Part shown: piece by piece, positions 13,472 to 24,900 of the stretch
Numbering within the stretch: the first letter of the stretch is position 1
How the letters are laid out: every line of letters begins with the position of its first letter
NCBI GenBank assembly: GCA_023079485.1
Contig: CM041090.1
Coordinates: 6,446,519-6,510,518, forward strand
Direction of reading: 5' to 3'
Length of the DNA stretch: 64,000 bases
From: Archilochus colubris
Taxonomy: Eukaryota; Chordata; Aves; Apodiformes; Trochilidae
The notes under the pieces: generated by a model
The model's input: the letters and a program-made list of their open reading frames with translations, nothing else
Told to the model about the DNA's origin: nothing
Databases searched by the model: none
Translations under genes and position numbers: made by a program

Positions 13472-14683
13472 AAGTAGGGACTGTCTTAGGGTTTGGGGTT
13501 CTGGTTGAGTTCCTAGTGCGAAGGCTCTGAAGTTCAACCCATATTTCTACAAATTTTTGCCAAAAGGAGGCATTTCAGACTGTCCACCAAAAGTGACTTT
13601 TTGTTTCTTCCGATTAGCCTGTCCTTTATATAAAAGGCCCTGATAGCTCTTCTATTACATGCTCTGCACTGAACAGATAATTGTGTCAGCCCAGCTAGAG
13701 CACGACTCAGTGAGCAATACCCATTTTCAACAGGGCAAAACCATCAGTGTGGGCTCACTGAATTGTTCCATGATACAATTTAGCACTGCTGTAGCATTTA
13801 TTAAATTAATTAAAAGGCTTTCCTTCCCGTCAAAGGTATAATCAAGGCCATTTGTGTCCAAACATAATCAAGAAAATAAGCAAGAAAAGCTTAGCAGTAT
13901 GAGCTATTTTTTCATGTGGAAAGTTAATTGATTTTCTATCATTTATCCCCCCTGGGATTGAAATGAATCTTTGCAAAAGTTGTTCTTCTATGTGTAATTG
14001 GTGCACTTGAACTTTTAGAGGTTACCTGAAACTAGGCCAGCAAAGTACTTTTTTCCACCTTCCTCTGAGAGATTGTGTCAACCACCATTAAATGAAAAAA
14101 ATGACCTAGAGGTCACAGAAAACTCCAGAGTGCTTATAACAATTAGCATTTAAAATAAAGAAACTTTACTGTGAGGTAGCAATCAGTTTCCTGAATACAT
14201 CAGCAAGCATCTTTCTGAATGTTAATAAGATGGGGGTAATCTGAAGAAATACATATTTTTGTTTCTTCAGCACTTGACACCCCAAGTAAAATCCCATCTG
14301 AGGGAAAGAGGTTTGGGAAGCTGAGAAAGCAAAACTGAACACTCAGTGAAACCAAGAAGGGGTGATCAGGCTGGACACTGGTCCCATGGCCTTTCCTCTG
14401 GGGAGGGCAGGGTGAGGCATGTATTGGAATGGAAAATAAAGATCACTTTTCCCCAGGGAAGTCCCTGGGTAAGCGGCAGGTCCCTGGAAATGTCCCAGAG
14501 AACTGGCAGCAGTACCCCAGAGTCCAGCTAGGAGAGAGAGCCCTGAGGGTCCCTCTGTGTTTGAATCTGACAGAATTTATAGTGACTAAATGGAAGCCTC
14601 ATTTGAAGGTTTGAAGTGAGTTTTGTTCTCTAGGATTGCAGCCAGCAGCACCTCCCTCATTTGCCTTATACAAATGCTTCATA
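13472..14683. other. Intergenic DNA, nothing recognised
   Basis: About 1.2 kb of unique-looking AT-rich DNA between two CR1 insertions. No exon or repeat end was seen. Confidence 0.4.
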
Positions 14684-15758
14684 TGTCAGCCCACAGCTTG
14701 GACAGGAGCACCCTGTGCTGGGTTAAGAACTGGCTGGAGGGCCGGGCCCAGAGAGTGGTGCTGAACGGGGCTGCATCAAAATGGCGGCCGGTCACTAGTG
14801 GTGTCCCCCAGGGATCAGTGTTGGGCCCAGTGCTGTTCAATATCTTCATTGATGATTTAGATGAAGGGATTGAGTCCATCATCAGCAAATTCGCAGACGA
14901 CACTAAGCTGGGGGGAAGTGTGGATCAGCTGGAAGGCAGGAGGGCTCTGCAGAGGGACAAGGACAGACTGGAGAGTTGGGCTGATTCCAGTGGGATGAGG
15001 TTCAACACGGCCAAGTGCCGGGTCCTGCACTTTGGCCACAACAACCCCATGGGGAGCTCCAGGCTGGGCACAGAGGGGCTGAGAGCAGCCAGGCAGAAAG
15101 GGACCTGGGAGTCTGGATTGACAGGAAGCTGAACATGAGCCAGCAGTGTGCCCAGGTGGCCAAGAAGGCCAATGGCATCCTGGCCTGGATCAGGAACAGC
15201 GTGGCCAGCAGGTCCAGGGAAGGGATTCTGCCCCTGTACTCAGCGCTGGTGAGGCCACAGCTCGAGTCCTGTGTCCAGTTCTGGGCCCCTCAGTTTAGGA
15301 AGGATATCGAGGTCCTGGAGCAGGTCCAAAGGAGGGCAACCAGGCTGGTGAAGGGACTCGAGCACAGACCCTATGAGGAGAGGCTGAGGGAGCTGGGGGT
15401 GTTCAGCCTGGAGAAGAGGAGTCTCAAGGGAGACCTCATCACTCTCTACAACTCCCTGAAAGGAGGTTGGAGCCAGGTGGACGTTGGTCTCTTTTCCCAG
15501 ACGACTTTCAACAAGACAAGAGGGCACGGTCTCAAGTTGTGCCAGGGGAGGTTTAGGTTAGAAAGAATTTCTTTACGGAGAGAGTGATCAGACATTGGAA
15601 TGGGCTGCCCAGGGAAGCAGTGGATTCTCCGTCCCTGGAGATATTTCAAAAGAGACTGGATGTGGCACTCAGTGCCATGGTCTAGCAACTGCAATGGTGG
15701 TTCAAGGGTTGGACTTGATGATCTCTGAGGTCCCTTCCAACCCAGCCAATTCTATGAT
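14684..15758 (+). mobile_element. CR1 LINE, 5'-truncated, reverse transcriptase fragment
   Basis: Two overlapping frames (14623-15132 and 15015-15587) encode the C-terminal half of a CR1 reverse transcriptase. Visible motifs are '[14 protein letters not shown]', 'FIDDLD', the catalytic 'FADD' and the downstream 'CRVLHFGH', followed by the CR1 C-terminal region ('[24 protein letters not shown]'). A frameshift near 15050 separates the two parts, so no active protein is made. The element begins abruptly at 'tgtcagcccacagc' and ends in the CR1 3' tail (ggttggacttgatgatctctgagg...ttctatgat). It is the same young subfamily as the copies at 40.1, 48.2 and 53.2 kb. Confidence 0.95.
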
Positions 15759-16014
15759 AAAAATATGGGCTTAGCTATCTATACATCTATACATCCACAG
15801 CAATTGAAAAGTGGGCAACCCAAAGGTGTGAATGGCCTCTGCAGGTTCCTGAAAGGAGAAGGTTCCCTTTTCTTGTTGAAAAATGTAGCAATTCCCCAAC
15901 TTGAGCTCTGTACATTGCACTACGTTATACTGATTGCTGAATAGGATGGCAAGAGCAATAAAGGCAAGGAGAAAAAACAGTGAGAGAAGCATGGCCTGCC
16001 AATACACATATTCC
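15759..16014. other. Short unique spacer
   Basis: No gene or repeat was recognised between the CR1 and the palindrome cluster. Confidence 0.4.
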
Positions 16015-16016
16015 AA

Positions 16017-16094
16017 AGTAAGCTTAAATTTTAAGTAAGCTTAAAAAAGATCACAACTGATCTTTGAATGTGGCTTATGAAAACATAAGCCACA
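16017..16094. repeat. Cluster of three small inverted repeats
   Basis: Three hairpin-forming sequences lie side by side. One is a 13-nt palindrome at 16023-16035 (cttaaa-t-tttaag). One is an 8-bp stem with a CAAC loop at 16046-16065. One is an 11-bp perfect stem with an AAAA loop at 16069-16094 (arms tgtggcttatg / cataagccaca). A 12-bp direct repeat (agtaagcttaaa) at 16017 and 16034 overlaps the first. Function is unknown; a transposon end or a replication slippage product are options. Confidence 0.75.
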
Positions 16095-16130
16095 AATCTG
16101 TTAAAAAAAAAAATTAAAAAAATTAAAAAT

Positions 16131-16455
16131 TGCAGCAAGATGAATCTCTCTTAGGGAATGGCGCTTCAAGGTCCAATCAAGTGTTCCAGCAGAGACTCAC
16201 AAGCAATTCTCTAAGCCTATGGCTCTCAGAGTTGACTAGCCCAGAACGGCGCTGTTACTGCAAGAGCAACTGGACTCTCTGCTGGCTAGCTCGGGACTGA
16301 GCTGAGCCTGTGCTTCAGGATTCACCTTTTATTGGCCCCCTAATCCTGCTCATGCGCAGTGGGGGCCCTGCCCTAATCAGGCACAGGTGGGCTTAACACA
16401 AGCTCATGCCCACTGCCTGGCAATTAGTGGCACCTGGTTGCCTCATTTCACTACA
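16131..16455 (-). mobile_element. Solo LTR of an endogenous retrovirus, 325 bp, 6-bp target duplication
   Basis: The block has canonical TG...CA ends (plus strand starts tgcagcaagatg, ends tttcactaca). It is flanked on both sides by the same 6-bp word AAAAAT (16125-16130 and 16456-16461). Read on the minus strand it has an 'ccaataaaagg' TATA or poly(A)-like element near 16327-16337 and a GC-rich 5' half. A 6-bp duplication and short LTR fit the ERVK/alpharetrovirus-like class. No gag, pol or env sequence lies next to it, so it is a recombination-derived solo LTR. The flank is A/T-rich, so the duplication is weaker evidence than it would be in complex DNA. Confidence 0.7.
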
Positions 16456-16678
16456 AAAAATCTCTTTCACATGCTGGCAGTGCTGCTTCATATTGGATTG
16501 CCAGCTTGTGTGAAAACCAAGAGTTACAGAGATGCTCTGAAAAAAAACAAACCCAGTCAGACTGAACCTAAAACACTAAACTGAGCCATCTTTTTTCCCA
16601 TTATCAGAAGTGGAATCCTAAGACAATAACCATCTTACGTAAAATTCTCAGCTTTCAATAATTCATCCTCACATACCT

Positions 16679-16716
16679 TAGTCTTAGAGGGAAAATATAG
16701 TCTTAGAGGGAAAATA
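16679..16716. repeat. Perfect 19-bp tandem duplication
   Basis: The 19-bp word tagtcttagagggaaaata occurs twice head to tail without a mismatch. The identity suggests a recent replication slippage event. Confidence 0.9.
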
Positions 16717-17860
16717 ATAATCAAATCCAGTTCCTGGATGATGGAATATTAATTCTCCAGTATTTTTTTAAGATTTCTTTTAATTAACCTTAGCCAGTCA
16801 GCTCCACCAACTTCCCTTGTGGTACTTGCAGGGACAAGTATATCTGAATATCAGAAAGTTGTTTTCCTTAAATTTAACTTTTTTTTCCCATTCTTATTGT
16901 CATCACATCTCTTCAGAACACTCCAAGTTATCTTTTCCAGCATCATTTTTGAAAGATGACTTTGATCTGTTGGTTCTGGGCCAGCAAGTGAAAAGTTATG
17001 AGAAGAAAATAGATTTCAAAAATGAATTTCTGGAAAGCATGGGACTGCAGGCAGTAGTAGATAACCACTGATTTGAACATTTGTGATCAGAGCCTAATCC
17101 TGCCCCTTGGTGAATGCCCCTTGTGAAACACTCACTGTACTGACTGCTGGAACAGACCTGGGGTTTGGAGTGAGGAGAGGTGCTATTCAGCTAGCAGCTT
17201 TGACAACCAAAATTCTCATACAAATATTGAAAAAAAAAAAAAAAACACAAAAAAAGGATCCCGTTCAGAGCAGAGAGAGTATTTGACTGCTAAGACATCC
17301 TCTCCTCTCACTCCTTCCTCCTGCTCCCAGCAGCAGGGCAGCCACCAGGACATTATCTGTGTTCAGCTGACCCTATAAATGCTCATGAATGGCAAACGAA
17401 GCTGTGACATGCAGGAATGTCTCATGACCTGAGTGGAAAAGCCCAAAATGGGTCACAACTTTGCTGTGGAAAGTGTCATTCAGCCAGTGCAAGCTGCCAG
17501 CATTTTTTGGACTGTCTGGGTTATGAAGTGCGTTGGATAACAGAACTCTGGGTGGGAGGAGAAGCTGAAGTGTAAATAGCTGGCTTAGTAAAGGCAATTT
17601 GGAAATAAATTTTCATTCAGTAAGCAGGCTGAGCATTAATTCTATTGTCCTGATTCGCTGTTCTTTAAATCTTTGCAAATGCAAAGCTGATGCTGTGTAT
17701 TGGTGTGTCAGTGACTGGCCACACCAATGAGAACACTAAATAAGGGTGCAGTGAAGCTTTACCTCTAAAATGTTGTTTCAACAGCACTGAACAAAATGCC
17801 TTTGACTCAATTTTCAGTTGATGCTGACTTGGTATCTGTCCCCATTTTATTTTCTTCAGA
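16717..17860. other. Region 3' of the IFTAP exon, nothing else recognised
   Basis: No exon or repeat end was seen here apart from short A-rich runs (17230-17246). On the minus strand this would be IFTAP 3' flanking DNA. A minus-strand AATAAA (17846-17851) lies only 10 nt beyond the early stop codon. Confidence 0.4.
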
Positions 17861-17964
17861 TTATTTTATCAGGGACTTCAGCTCAGCTTCAGTGACCTGC
17901 AGGGTCAGAGTCCCACTGTCAGAATTCAATTCTTCATCAAGTGAGAGTGGTTGAACATCAGCCC
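17861..17964 (-). CDS. IFTAP: IFTAP (C11orf74/NWC) terminal coding exon, partial gene
   Basis: Read on the minus strand, a pyrimidine-rich tract and AG at 17965-17966 are followed by 33 codons and a TAA at 17861-17863. The peptide contains DVQPLSLDEELNSDSGTLT and ends AELKSLIK. From memory of the human IFTAP C-terminus (...DEVQLFSLDEEFDYDNVML..., then a short helical tail), the match is clear: DVQ, SLDEE and the spacing to the AEL/AEI block agree. Phase also fits: two bases, GG, complete a split codon, a Gly in human. IFTAP associates with the intraflagellar transport machinery, and its gene is the known third gene of the RAG locus, on the strand opposite RAG2, which is exactly the position here. 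Upstream exons should lie at 18-35 kb on the minus strand; I could not identify them. Compared with human, the reading frame stops about 17 codons early, although the downstream frame stays open to a TGA near 17809. Confidence 0.72.
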
Positions 17965-20899
17965 CTAGCAGTGTCATGAGGAAAACCAGATACATAAATA
18001 ATATCCCTGCAAGTGCTGATAAGGAAGCTCACTATGTAAACTTCTAATTAATATTTAATTAAAATATTTTTTCAGTCTCCCACCCTCAGATGATTAAGCT
18101 AATTTTAAGTAAAACAATAAATTCAATTACTCAATTTGACCTAGTTTAAGCCATTTAATGCGCCCCATTTTTTGCTGCACTGCACCTGCATGAATATCAT
18201 CAGCTAATTTAGCTGAAGGCAAGAAATGTAAAAGCTTCCCTTACAAACATACATTACATCCCTGACACCTGTAGCAGCAGTGCTGGGGAGATACAGATAA
18301 GTTATGTACAGCTATGTCAAATTTCAAAGACAGATTCCATTACCATAAAATTTGGGCTACTATCATACAAAGCTTCAGTGTACATGCATCTGGTACTAAT
18401 GTAACATGCTTCCCAGACCATAGTTCAGCAAAGGAAACACCTGAACGAGCAAAATTAAAAATAATCGATTTTCAGAGTCTAATAATTCCTTTTAACCATT
18501 TCAGAGATAAGCAATTGGCTGTTTTGGGTTACCAGATGAATATAGTATTACTACACTTGCCTATATTTGGGGGGTTTAGACATATAATAAAGTATTTCTC
18601 TGTTGCTTCTCATTGAAATGTCTTAGAATACCTGCTCTGCATATAAAATAAAATAATGAAAACAAATAACTATGGCAAGCTGCATGCTGATCAGGAACTA
18701 GAGGGTGCCAGGACAGGAAAGACTGATGGTCAGCAGTTACATAGAATTAACTCCAGAGATAGACAAGAGACACACCGTGACTGCCCACACTGCACAGGGA
18801 TGTTCCAGGTGCTTTGAGAAGTTCTCATAAAATGTGGAGAATTTCAGCCAGGACAAACAGCACAACTTCTCAGCTCTGTCCCAAAGATTTAAGTACTTGA
18901 ATACCAAATCAGCAAAACATTTAAACATGTGCCTATTTTATTTATTTTTTTTTTTAACTTCTGATGAATCCTTATTGAAGCCAATGAGTACTGATGTGTT
19001 TAAGGTAAGAATACACTTATTTGTTTTGCTGAAAGGGGGAAAGAACACTCAGCATCCTACAGCCACTGCTCAGTGTAGAACTCACAGTCTCCCACACAAT
19101 TTCTGGTGACATTTTCCAAGAAGCTCCTGATACAGCTGATGCCATCTGGGAAGTCAAATCCCACTCTGGTGCTCAGGGACACAACAGATATGGCACCAAG
19201 TACCTTGCTCCTATCTACATCACTTCTTAGTAGTCTGTACTATTACCTGATTGATCATGACATTTTTTGGTTTTGTTTTGTGTAATTTTATTAATAATCT
19301 GTATTGCTTAACATCTAGGAATCTGGGTTACAATGGCTTCAACTAATGCTTGAGCACATAAATCTTCCTAGATGAGACAAACAAACTTTGCCAATAGAGT
19401 TGGTCCAGAAAACAGCAAAACAGCATTAATTCTACAGATTACCCTGCTTCTGCCCATGGCCCAGCTAAACAATCATTACCTTTTATAAACAGAATATTCA
19501 AGAGATGCTTACATGAGAAAAAGCCTGTAAAAGCTCTCTTTTCCAAACCTTGACATGCTTATCATATTGATGTCTAGTTTTGGGTTTTCCACAGATGAAA
19601 CTTCTTAAAATTCCACACCAGGAAGTATCCCAGAAGCTGAGTAAGAACTGGTACCATCAGGAGCCATTCCTTACTACCTGCCTTGTCTTGGCAGAAATGT
19701 AAACCACTCTTCTAAAAGAGGATACAAGGTGCAGATGTTTTTCAGTTAGTTTGTTTGTAACGCTATTTGTTAGCACATCTATAGGTAACTAAACTAAGAG
19801 GAGTTTAAGTTACAGGAAGCCTTCACAGGGATTCTACAAAACCAAACTGCTCTGCCAACATACCTATGGAAAGTGTGCAGACACTGCCTGTGCCCTTGCG
19901 TTGACCTTCATGTCCTAACAGGAACACTTTCTGCATGTGACAGAAGTACTGGAAAAACTTTAAAAAAAAAAAAAACACAACAAACTTGACCCCTACACCA
20001 CTAAATGAAATGAGATGCCAAAGCAGAACCCATCCAGCCTCACTGTTAGTGCTTTTTCAGATACCCACTGACTGCACATCTGAAAAGTTCATTCCCATTC
20101 TGTATTTATCAGGTTGCTTCATCCCCCAAATGAGTACTCCAAGTACCAAGGATTATTTCATTCACCTCAACCTTCCACACAGACAAGCAAGCTAAATTTT
20201 TTATACTGCAATTTTGATCTATTTGAAAAGGAAGACATCTTGAAATAAAACACTGAATCCTCTGAGCTGTTCAAATTATTATCTTGTTATTTTTGCCTAA
20301 GGAGCTGAGAGGAATATGTGAATTTCAGGTATCTAATTTAACATCTAATTGAAATCTCCTTGAGAGTGCTCTGGGAACAGCATTTTCCTCTATTAGAAAA
20401 CTGCCAGTTTGCTTAAAATTGCTCCTGTGATTTACTCTCTGAAGCAAAAATCATTTTCATTTGCAGTTCCTGCATGTCCAAATTAAATAGGAAAGAAATG
20501 TAATGTTAATAGTAATAACTGAAGAATTTTGCTGGAAGCTGTCTCATAAAGTAGCATTGTAAATAAAAACCTTAAAGTTGAGACTTTCAAAAGTTTATTA
20601 TTAAATGAAATTCAGTTTTATTAATCTGTGTGGAGCTGCAGATAACTGAACAACTTGTCTCTGTCCTTCTGAAACCTTTATTTCTGTGTAGTTATGGCAC
20701 TCTACGATTCACTTGTTCAAATTATGCAAAGGATGCACATGGACTCACTAATTATTTCTTGTATATTCAAGGGAAAACTTACTAGTTCAATAACTAAAAA
20801 AAAAAGAGTGGAGTGAGGCATGAATATAATGATCTCCATTATCTCCTGCAGCTAAACAGATCCTGGCATACTTGGGTTAAAAAAAAAAAATTAAAAAAG
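17965..20899. other. Presumed IFTAP intron or intergenic DNA
   Basis: No coding sequence or mobile element was recognised. If the terminal exon is correctly assigned, this is its upstream intron on the minus strand. Only short poly(A) and poly(T) runs stand out. Confidence 0.4.
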
Positions 20900-21025
20900 C
20901 TCTTGAGCTTAGGGCACTGGATTGGAAGTCAATAAATCTTAAACTATTTCCCACTTATGCTCCATCATTCTGCACAAGTCACTTGATCTGTGTCTTCCCT
21001 GGCCTCTGGGAAGATGGGACTCTCC
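20900..21025 (+). mobile_element. MIR-like tRNA-derived SINE (ancient)
   Basis: The order of phrases matches the MIR/AmnSINE core: 'tagggcactggattgg(a)agtca', then about 50 bp later 'ctgcacaagtcacttgatctgtgt', then 'cctggcctctgggaa'. The spacing between the 'gcactgga' block and the 'caagtcactt' block is close to that in the MIR consensus as I remember it. MIR-type copies are rare and very old in birds. The 3' part is not recognisable. Confidence 0.6.
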
Positions 21026-21646
21026 CATCCTCTTTCACTTACCCAATCCTGTCTTTAAATTCCTACTTGTTCTTGTTGCATTTATGCACTTAAGGGAAAC
21101 AACCATTAGCTGAGGTTTACCAGTAAAACCTTAAACCAAAGGAAGGAGATGGAGGCTGTGTTTTTATTGTAGATGCTTCAACTCCCCAAAGATAAATTAT
21201 AGGCACAGAAAATATTCCTTTGATAAAAAGTGGTGAAGATAATTCATCTAGCCTAACCCCAGCCAGATAAAAATTGGGTTTCTAGATTAAAGTACTCAAT
21301 TCCCTGGGAAAGACTCAGTCTGGAGTCAGCCTGCAGATGGAGATATTTCACAGCTTTGGGTAAATGCCTCCAGCAAGTGGGTTGGATTACTTCTGGAGTA
21401 GCTTATTTCCCATTCTTGATGACAGAAAGCCTGAATTAGACTAAATTTAAAGCTGAAGGCAGTTGTAATGAAACCCACTTTCAACACGTCTGTAGTGGTG
21501 TTCATAGGATGGAAAATATGCGTTCAGCTGCACCCATCTGTATGCAGGGGAGGCAGAAACAGCAAGAAATAAAGACCCAGCGTGCTGAGGTCTTCTATGA
21601 AAGACAATATTTAAGAAAAAATAAAGGAAAAAATAAATATCTGGCT
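21026..21646. other. Presumed intronic DNA, nothing firm
   Basis: A minus-strand open segment at 21043-21109 has a good donor (GG|gtaagt) but its peptide does not match IFTAP well, so I do not call it an exon. Nothing else was recognised. Confidence 0.35.
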
Positions 21647-21924
21647 AGGGGGAAAGAGGGGGGGAAAGAGGGGGGGGAAAAGATGGGGGGGAAAAGAGGA
21701 AGGGGAAAAGAGGGGGGAAAAGATGGGGGAAAAGAGGAAGGGGAAAAGAGGGGGAAAAGAGGGGGAAAAGAGGGGAAAAGAGGGGGGGAAAAGAGGGGGG
21801 GAAAGAGGGGGGGGAAAAGAGGGGGGGGAAAGAGGGGGGGGAAAAGAGGGGGGGGAAAAGAGGGGGGGGAAAAGAGGGGGGGGAAAAGAGGGGGGGGAAA
21901 AGAGGGGGGGGGAAAGAAAAGGAA
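21647..21924 (+). repeat. Polypurine minisatellite (G-run/AAAAGA units)
   Basis: Almost 280 nt are purine only on the plus strand, with two interrupting T residues (21684, 21724); 21725-21924 is a run of 200 nt without any pyrimidine. The unit is about 12-13 bp: a run of 5-8 G, then AAA(A)GA. Homopurine mirror-like tracts of this kind can form triplex (H-DNA), and the G-runs could form quadruplexes. The lysine/glycine and proline/phenylalanine open frames across it are artefacts. Confidence 0.95.
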
Positions 21925-24900
21925 TTTTAACCAAGTTTTCAGATGACAGAAAATTGGGAGGAGTGGTGGAGTCTGTTTTTTCTGGTGTATACACAAGTGT
22001 CTTTACAGCTTTGTACTACATTTTAGCAGCTTGATTTCCTCTTGAAATGTTAGAATGATTTTTCAAAGACTGGAACACAAGTGAAAAGGAAGAAGTGGTG
22101 ATTCTCCACACTTTTATCGCAGTTAGTGGAGTTCCAGACCTCACTCTTCTGTAAATCTGCATTTGAAAATAATGATTTCCTAAATAAGCTTCCATTAAAA
22201 AATCCATAATCTAATTCTTTATTTAGCTCTCTTCTGGGAATTGGGCACTGTTTAAAACCAGCAGGACTTCTAACTAGTAAAGTAGATTGTTTTTTAAAAA
22301 AGATCTGAATTAATTCCCTGGGATCTCTCATTCCACAACTTTTGTCTCTGGGTCCAGGACTGCCATGTAAGTGGTTTGGGTTTCACCCCTGAACCACAGG
22401 TAGAGATGGTTTGCATACACATGCTCTGCAACTGCTTTTTTGGATCTTTCATAACTTGGGTCAAAATTATTTTTAGAACAGAAGCAAGATGTGACTGCTC
22501 ATTTCAAGGTAATGGCATCTTCCACTATTGTTTTAACCTTGCATCCTGAATATATAAATATATACTCTCACTGAAGGAATAAAAGCTTGGGCATCAGGAG
22601 GTTTGTATCACTCATATAACTACCAATTCATTCAGAAAGAAATGTATTTTTGCTTTTAGAAAGAGAAAATGATGTTTCTCATACCTCAGGATGTCAATTC
22701 CACTGCTGTAAGGCTCTTCAGTCACGCAAGCAATGTTTCAAACTTCCTTCCATCATCCCACAGAAACCTGGGAATCAATCCCTGTTTGCCGGGAGAGATG
22801 CCAGGAATGAGCATGAATGTCTCTTTACCCTGACTGCATGGCAGCAAACAAAAATCTCGTTGGTCAATGCTGCCTTCCCTGTTACTGGTTAATCAAGAAA
22901 CTCCTTCAGAGAAAAAAATCAGGGAGTTTTGGTAATCCTCATTCTCAGTGGGAGCTCCCAAAGGGACTGGAGCCCATCCCAAGTTGTAGCCAGGACCTCA
23001 CAGCTGGTGTGGGATGATGCTACAGCACTGGTGGATGATGATCCTAATTTAGCTGCTAATGATGTTGCTTGTGGAGGTGATTAATTAGAAACAGGAAAGC
23101 CATGGACATTGCTAATGGCACCATATCCAGTTACAACTGAGCAGGGAGTGAAAGAAAAAAATCTGGGATTTTGAAAGGCACCTCTGCTCATACCATGAGT
23201 AATCAGCTTCCCAAATGATCTGGCAGGGAACTCCTAAACTCCCTATTATTTTACCCAAGTCCAGCATGATTTTATGAGGGTGTATTTGGAAAGTGACCAA
23301 TTCTATTTAGTCTTTTGCCCCTCCCACAAGACAAACCCACAGAATGTGATCACTAAAGATGCAAACACTGTGGAACTGGGTTTTTTTGCTCATTGTGTAC
23401 CCAATTATAAGTATAGGGAAAATAATAAATAATTAAAAAAAAGGAATCTATTGTTACAAACCTGATTTGAACTTGCAAGAGTGAGAAAGTTCAAAGCCTT
23501 CTCTCAATGTCTGGCTTTACTGCAGCCAGTGGTGCCAAGCCATAGATAGGCTAACACAGGGTTTACCAGCTTCAGACACTAAGTTCACAAAAAATGTAAC
23601 TCCCCACTGTTGGTGGGGAGGCCGTGGTAAAGGAAAAAGCTTACAAACTCTCTCTTTCCTGTCTCCACTGACTCCCAGGCTTCAGGATATCAACCTTGAA
23701 GAGCTGCCCAGTGTGAAATCATCTTAAGGCAATGTTAAATGGGTTGCAGAGACTGGAGAAGGAAAAACACTCACCAGCTGAGAGGAATCCCATACTTGGA
23801 AAAAAACACAGAACTTAACCCTGAAATCTGTTTCTCGATTTTTCTGGTCATACAGGCTCAAACTATAAGTATACTGCCACAGGTTAAGGAAAATATCAGA
23901 TAATAAATAATTCTAGAGGCAATTTGTGTCAAATATTTATACCTGGAGTTGGCTTCAAAGTAACTGAGTCCTTTGGATTCTCAGCCTCTGTGGGGTTACA
24001 GACAGCTGGAACTTTGAAAAGACAAATTTACACCACCTTGAGGCTCCAAGCCAGATGAGAAACAGACTCTGATTTCCTTGCCTATGCAGCCTCACTCATA
24101 CATTTAATAACTCCTATTTTCATTTTCTCTTTTATTTTAAAAAATAGCTCAGTCAAGGTCTCTAAAGGTGCTTTCTACTTATTGTGTGTACTTTATACAA
24201 GTGTTACTTCTTATTACCTAATAACTATCCTTAGAGCCCTGAAGCAAGTGATTTGTCACCAGTCCTAGTAAGGAATTCTGCTGCCAAAATGTAAGTACTG
24301 GGCATTCTTCATCAGTCCCTGGAGAAAGGTTTATTACCACCTCTGTTGCTGTTCTTGGTTGTGACACTGCCCAGATTTGTGTCACACTTTGCCTCATGGA
24401 TAAACTAACTGGGATTCTTCAGAATGAATCCAAGGATATTCTTTTCTGTTACTTTATTATTTCTCACAACAGAAGCAAGACCATTTTATATTTTAATTTG
24501 CATTTTGTTGCCATAGTTTCTATAAGATTATACCTTAAAAATTAAATGCAATGCATCTGAAGATGCAGGTAATCAGAGTGTATGCAGGTTGTAGGTTATG
24601 AAATGTTACACAGGGCTAGGCTGAATCAACTGGAACAGTGCAAATAATCAAAAATGATGCTTAAAAAGTAATATTTAGAACAGAAGTATTGTTTTAATAG
24701 CAGCTTTTCCCCCTCTTTCCTCAGGGAAGGCTTAAAGGTCAGAGTGGCCAAGTTAGAGCTTTGCAGCTTCCTCCTCTGCAGCACAAAGAGTTTCTCTGGT
24801 GTATTCTGCTATTGCTGCACTTGTTCCTTAAACTCCTAATGTGACAAAAACCTGCAGCCATGCCTGAGACATTTCTACTGCAGCAACAAAGTATTGAGAT

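Noticed and set aside
21043..21109. Possible upstream IFTAP exon on the minus strand
   Set aside because: The donor (GG|gtaagt) and phase would fit the terminal exon, but the peptide does not resemble the corresponding part of IFTAP convincingly and the acceptor is mediocre.
21509..21996. Long Lys/Gly and Pro/Phe open frames
   Set aside because: They are produced entirely by the polypurine repeat read in different frames and strands.
23770..23870. Minus-strand segment with a peptide slightly like the human IFTAP 'RMDKQ' region
   Set aside because: The only usable donor gives the wrong phase for the exon at 17964, and similarity covers just a few residues.
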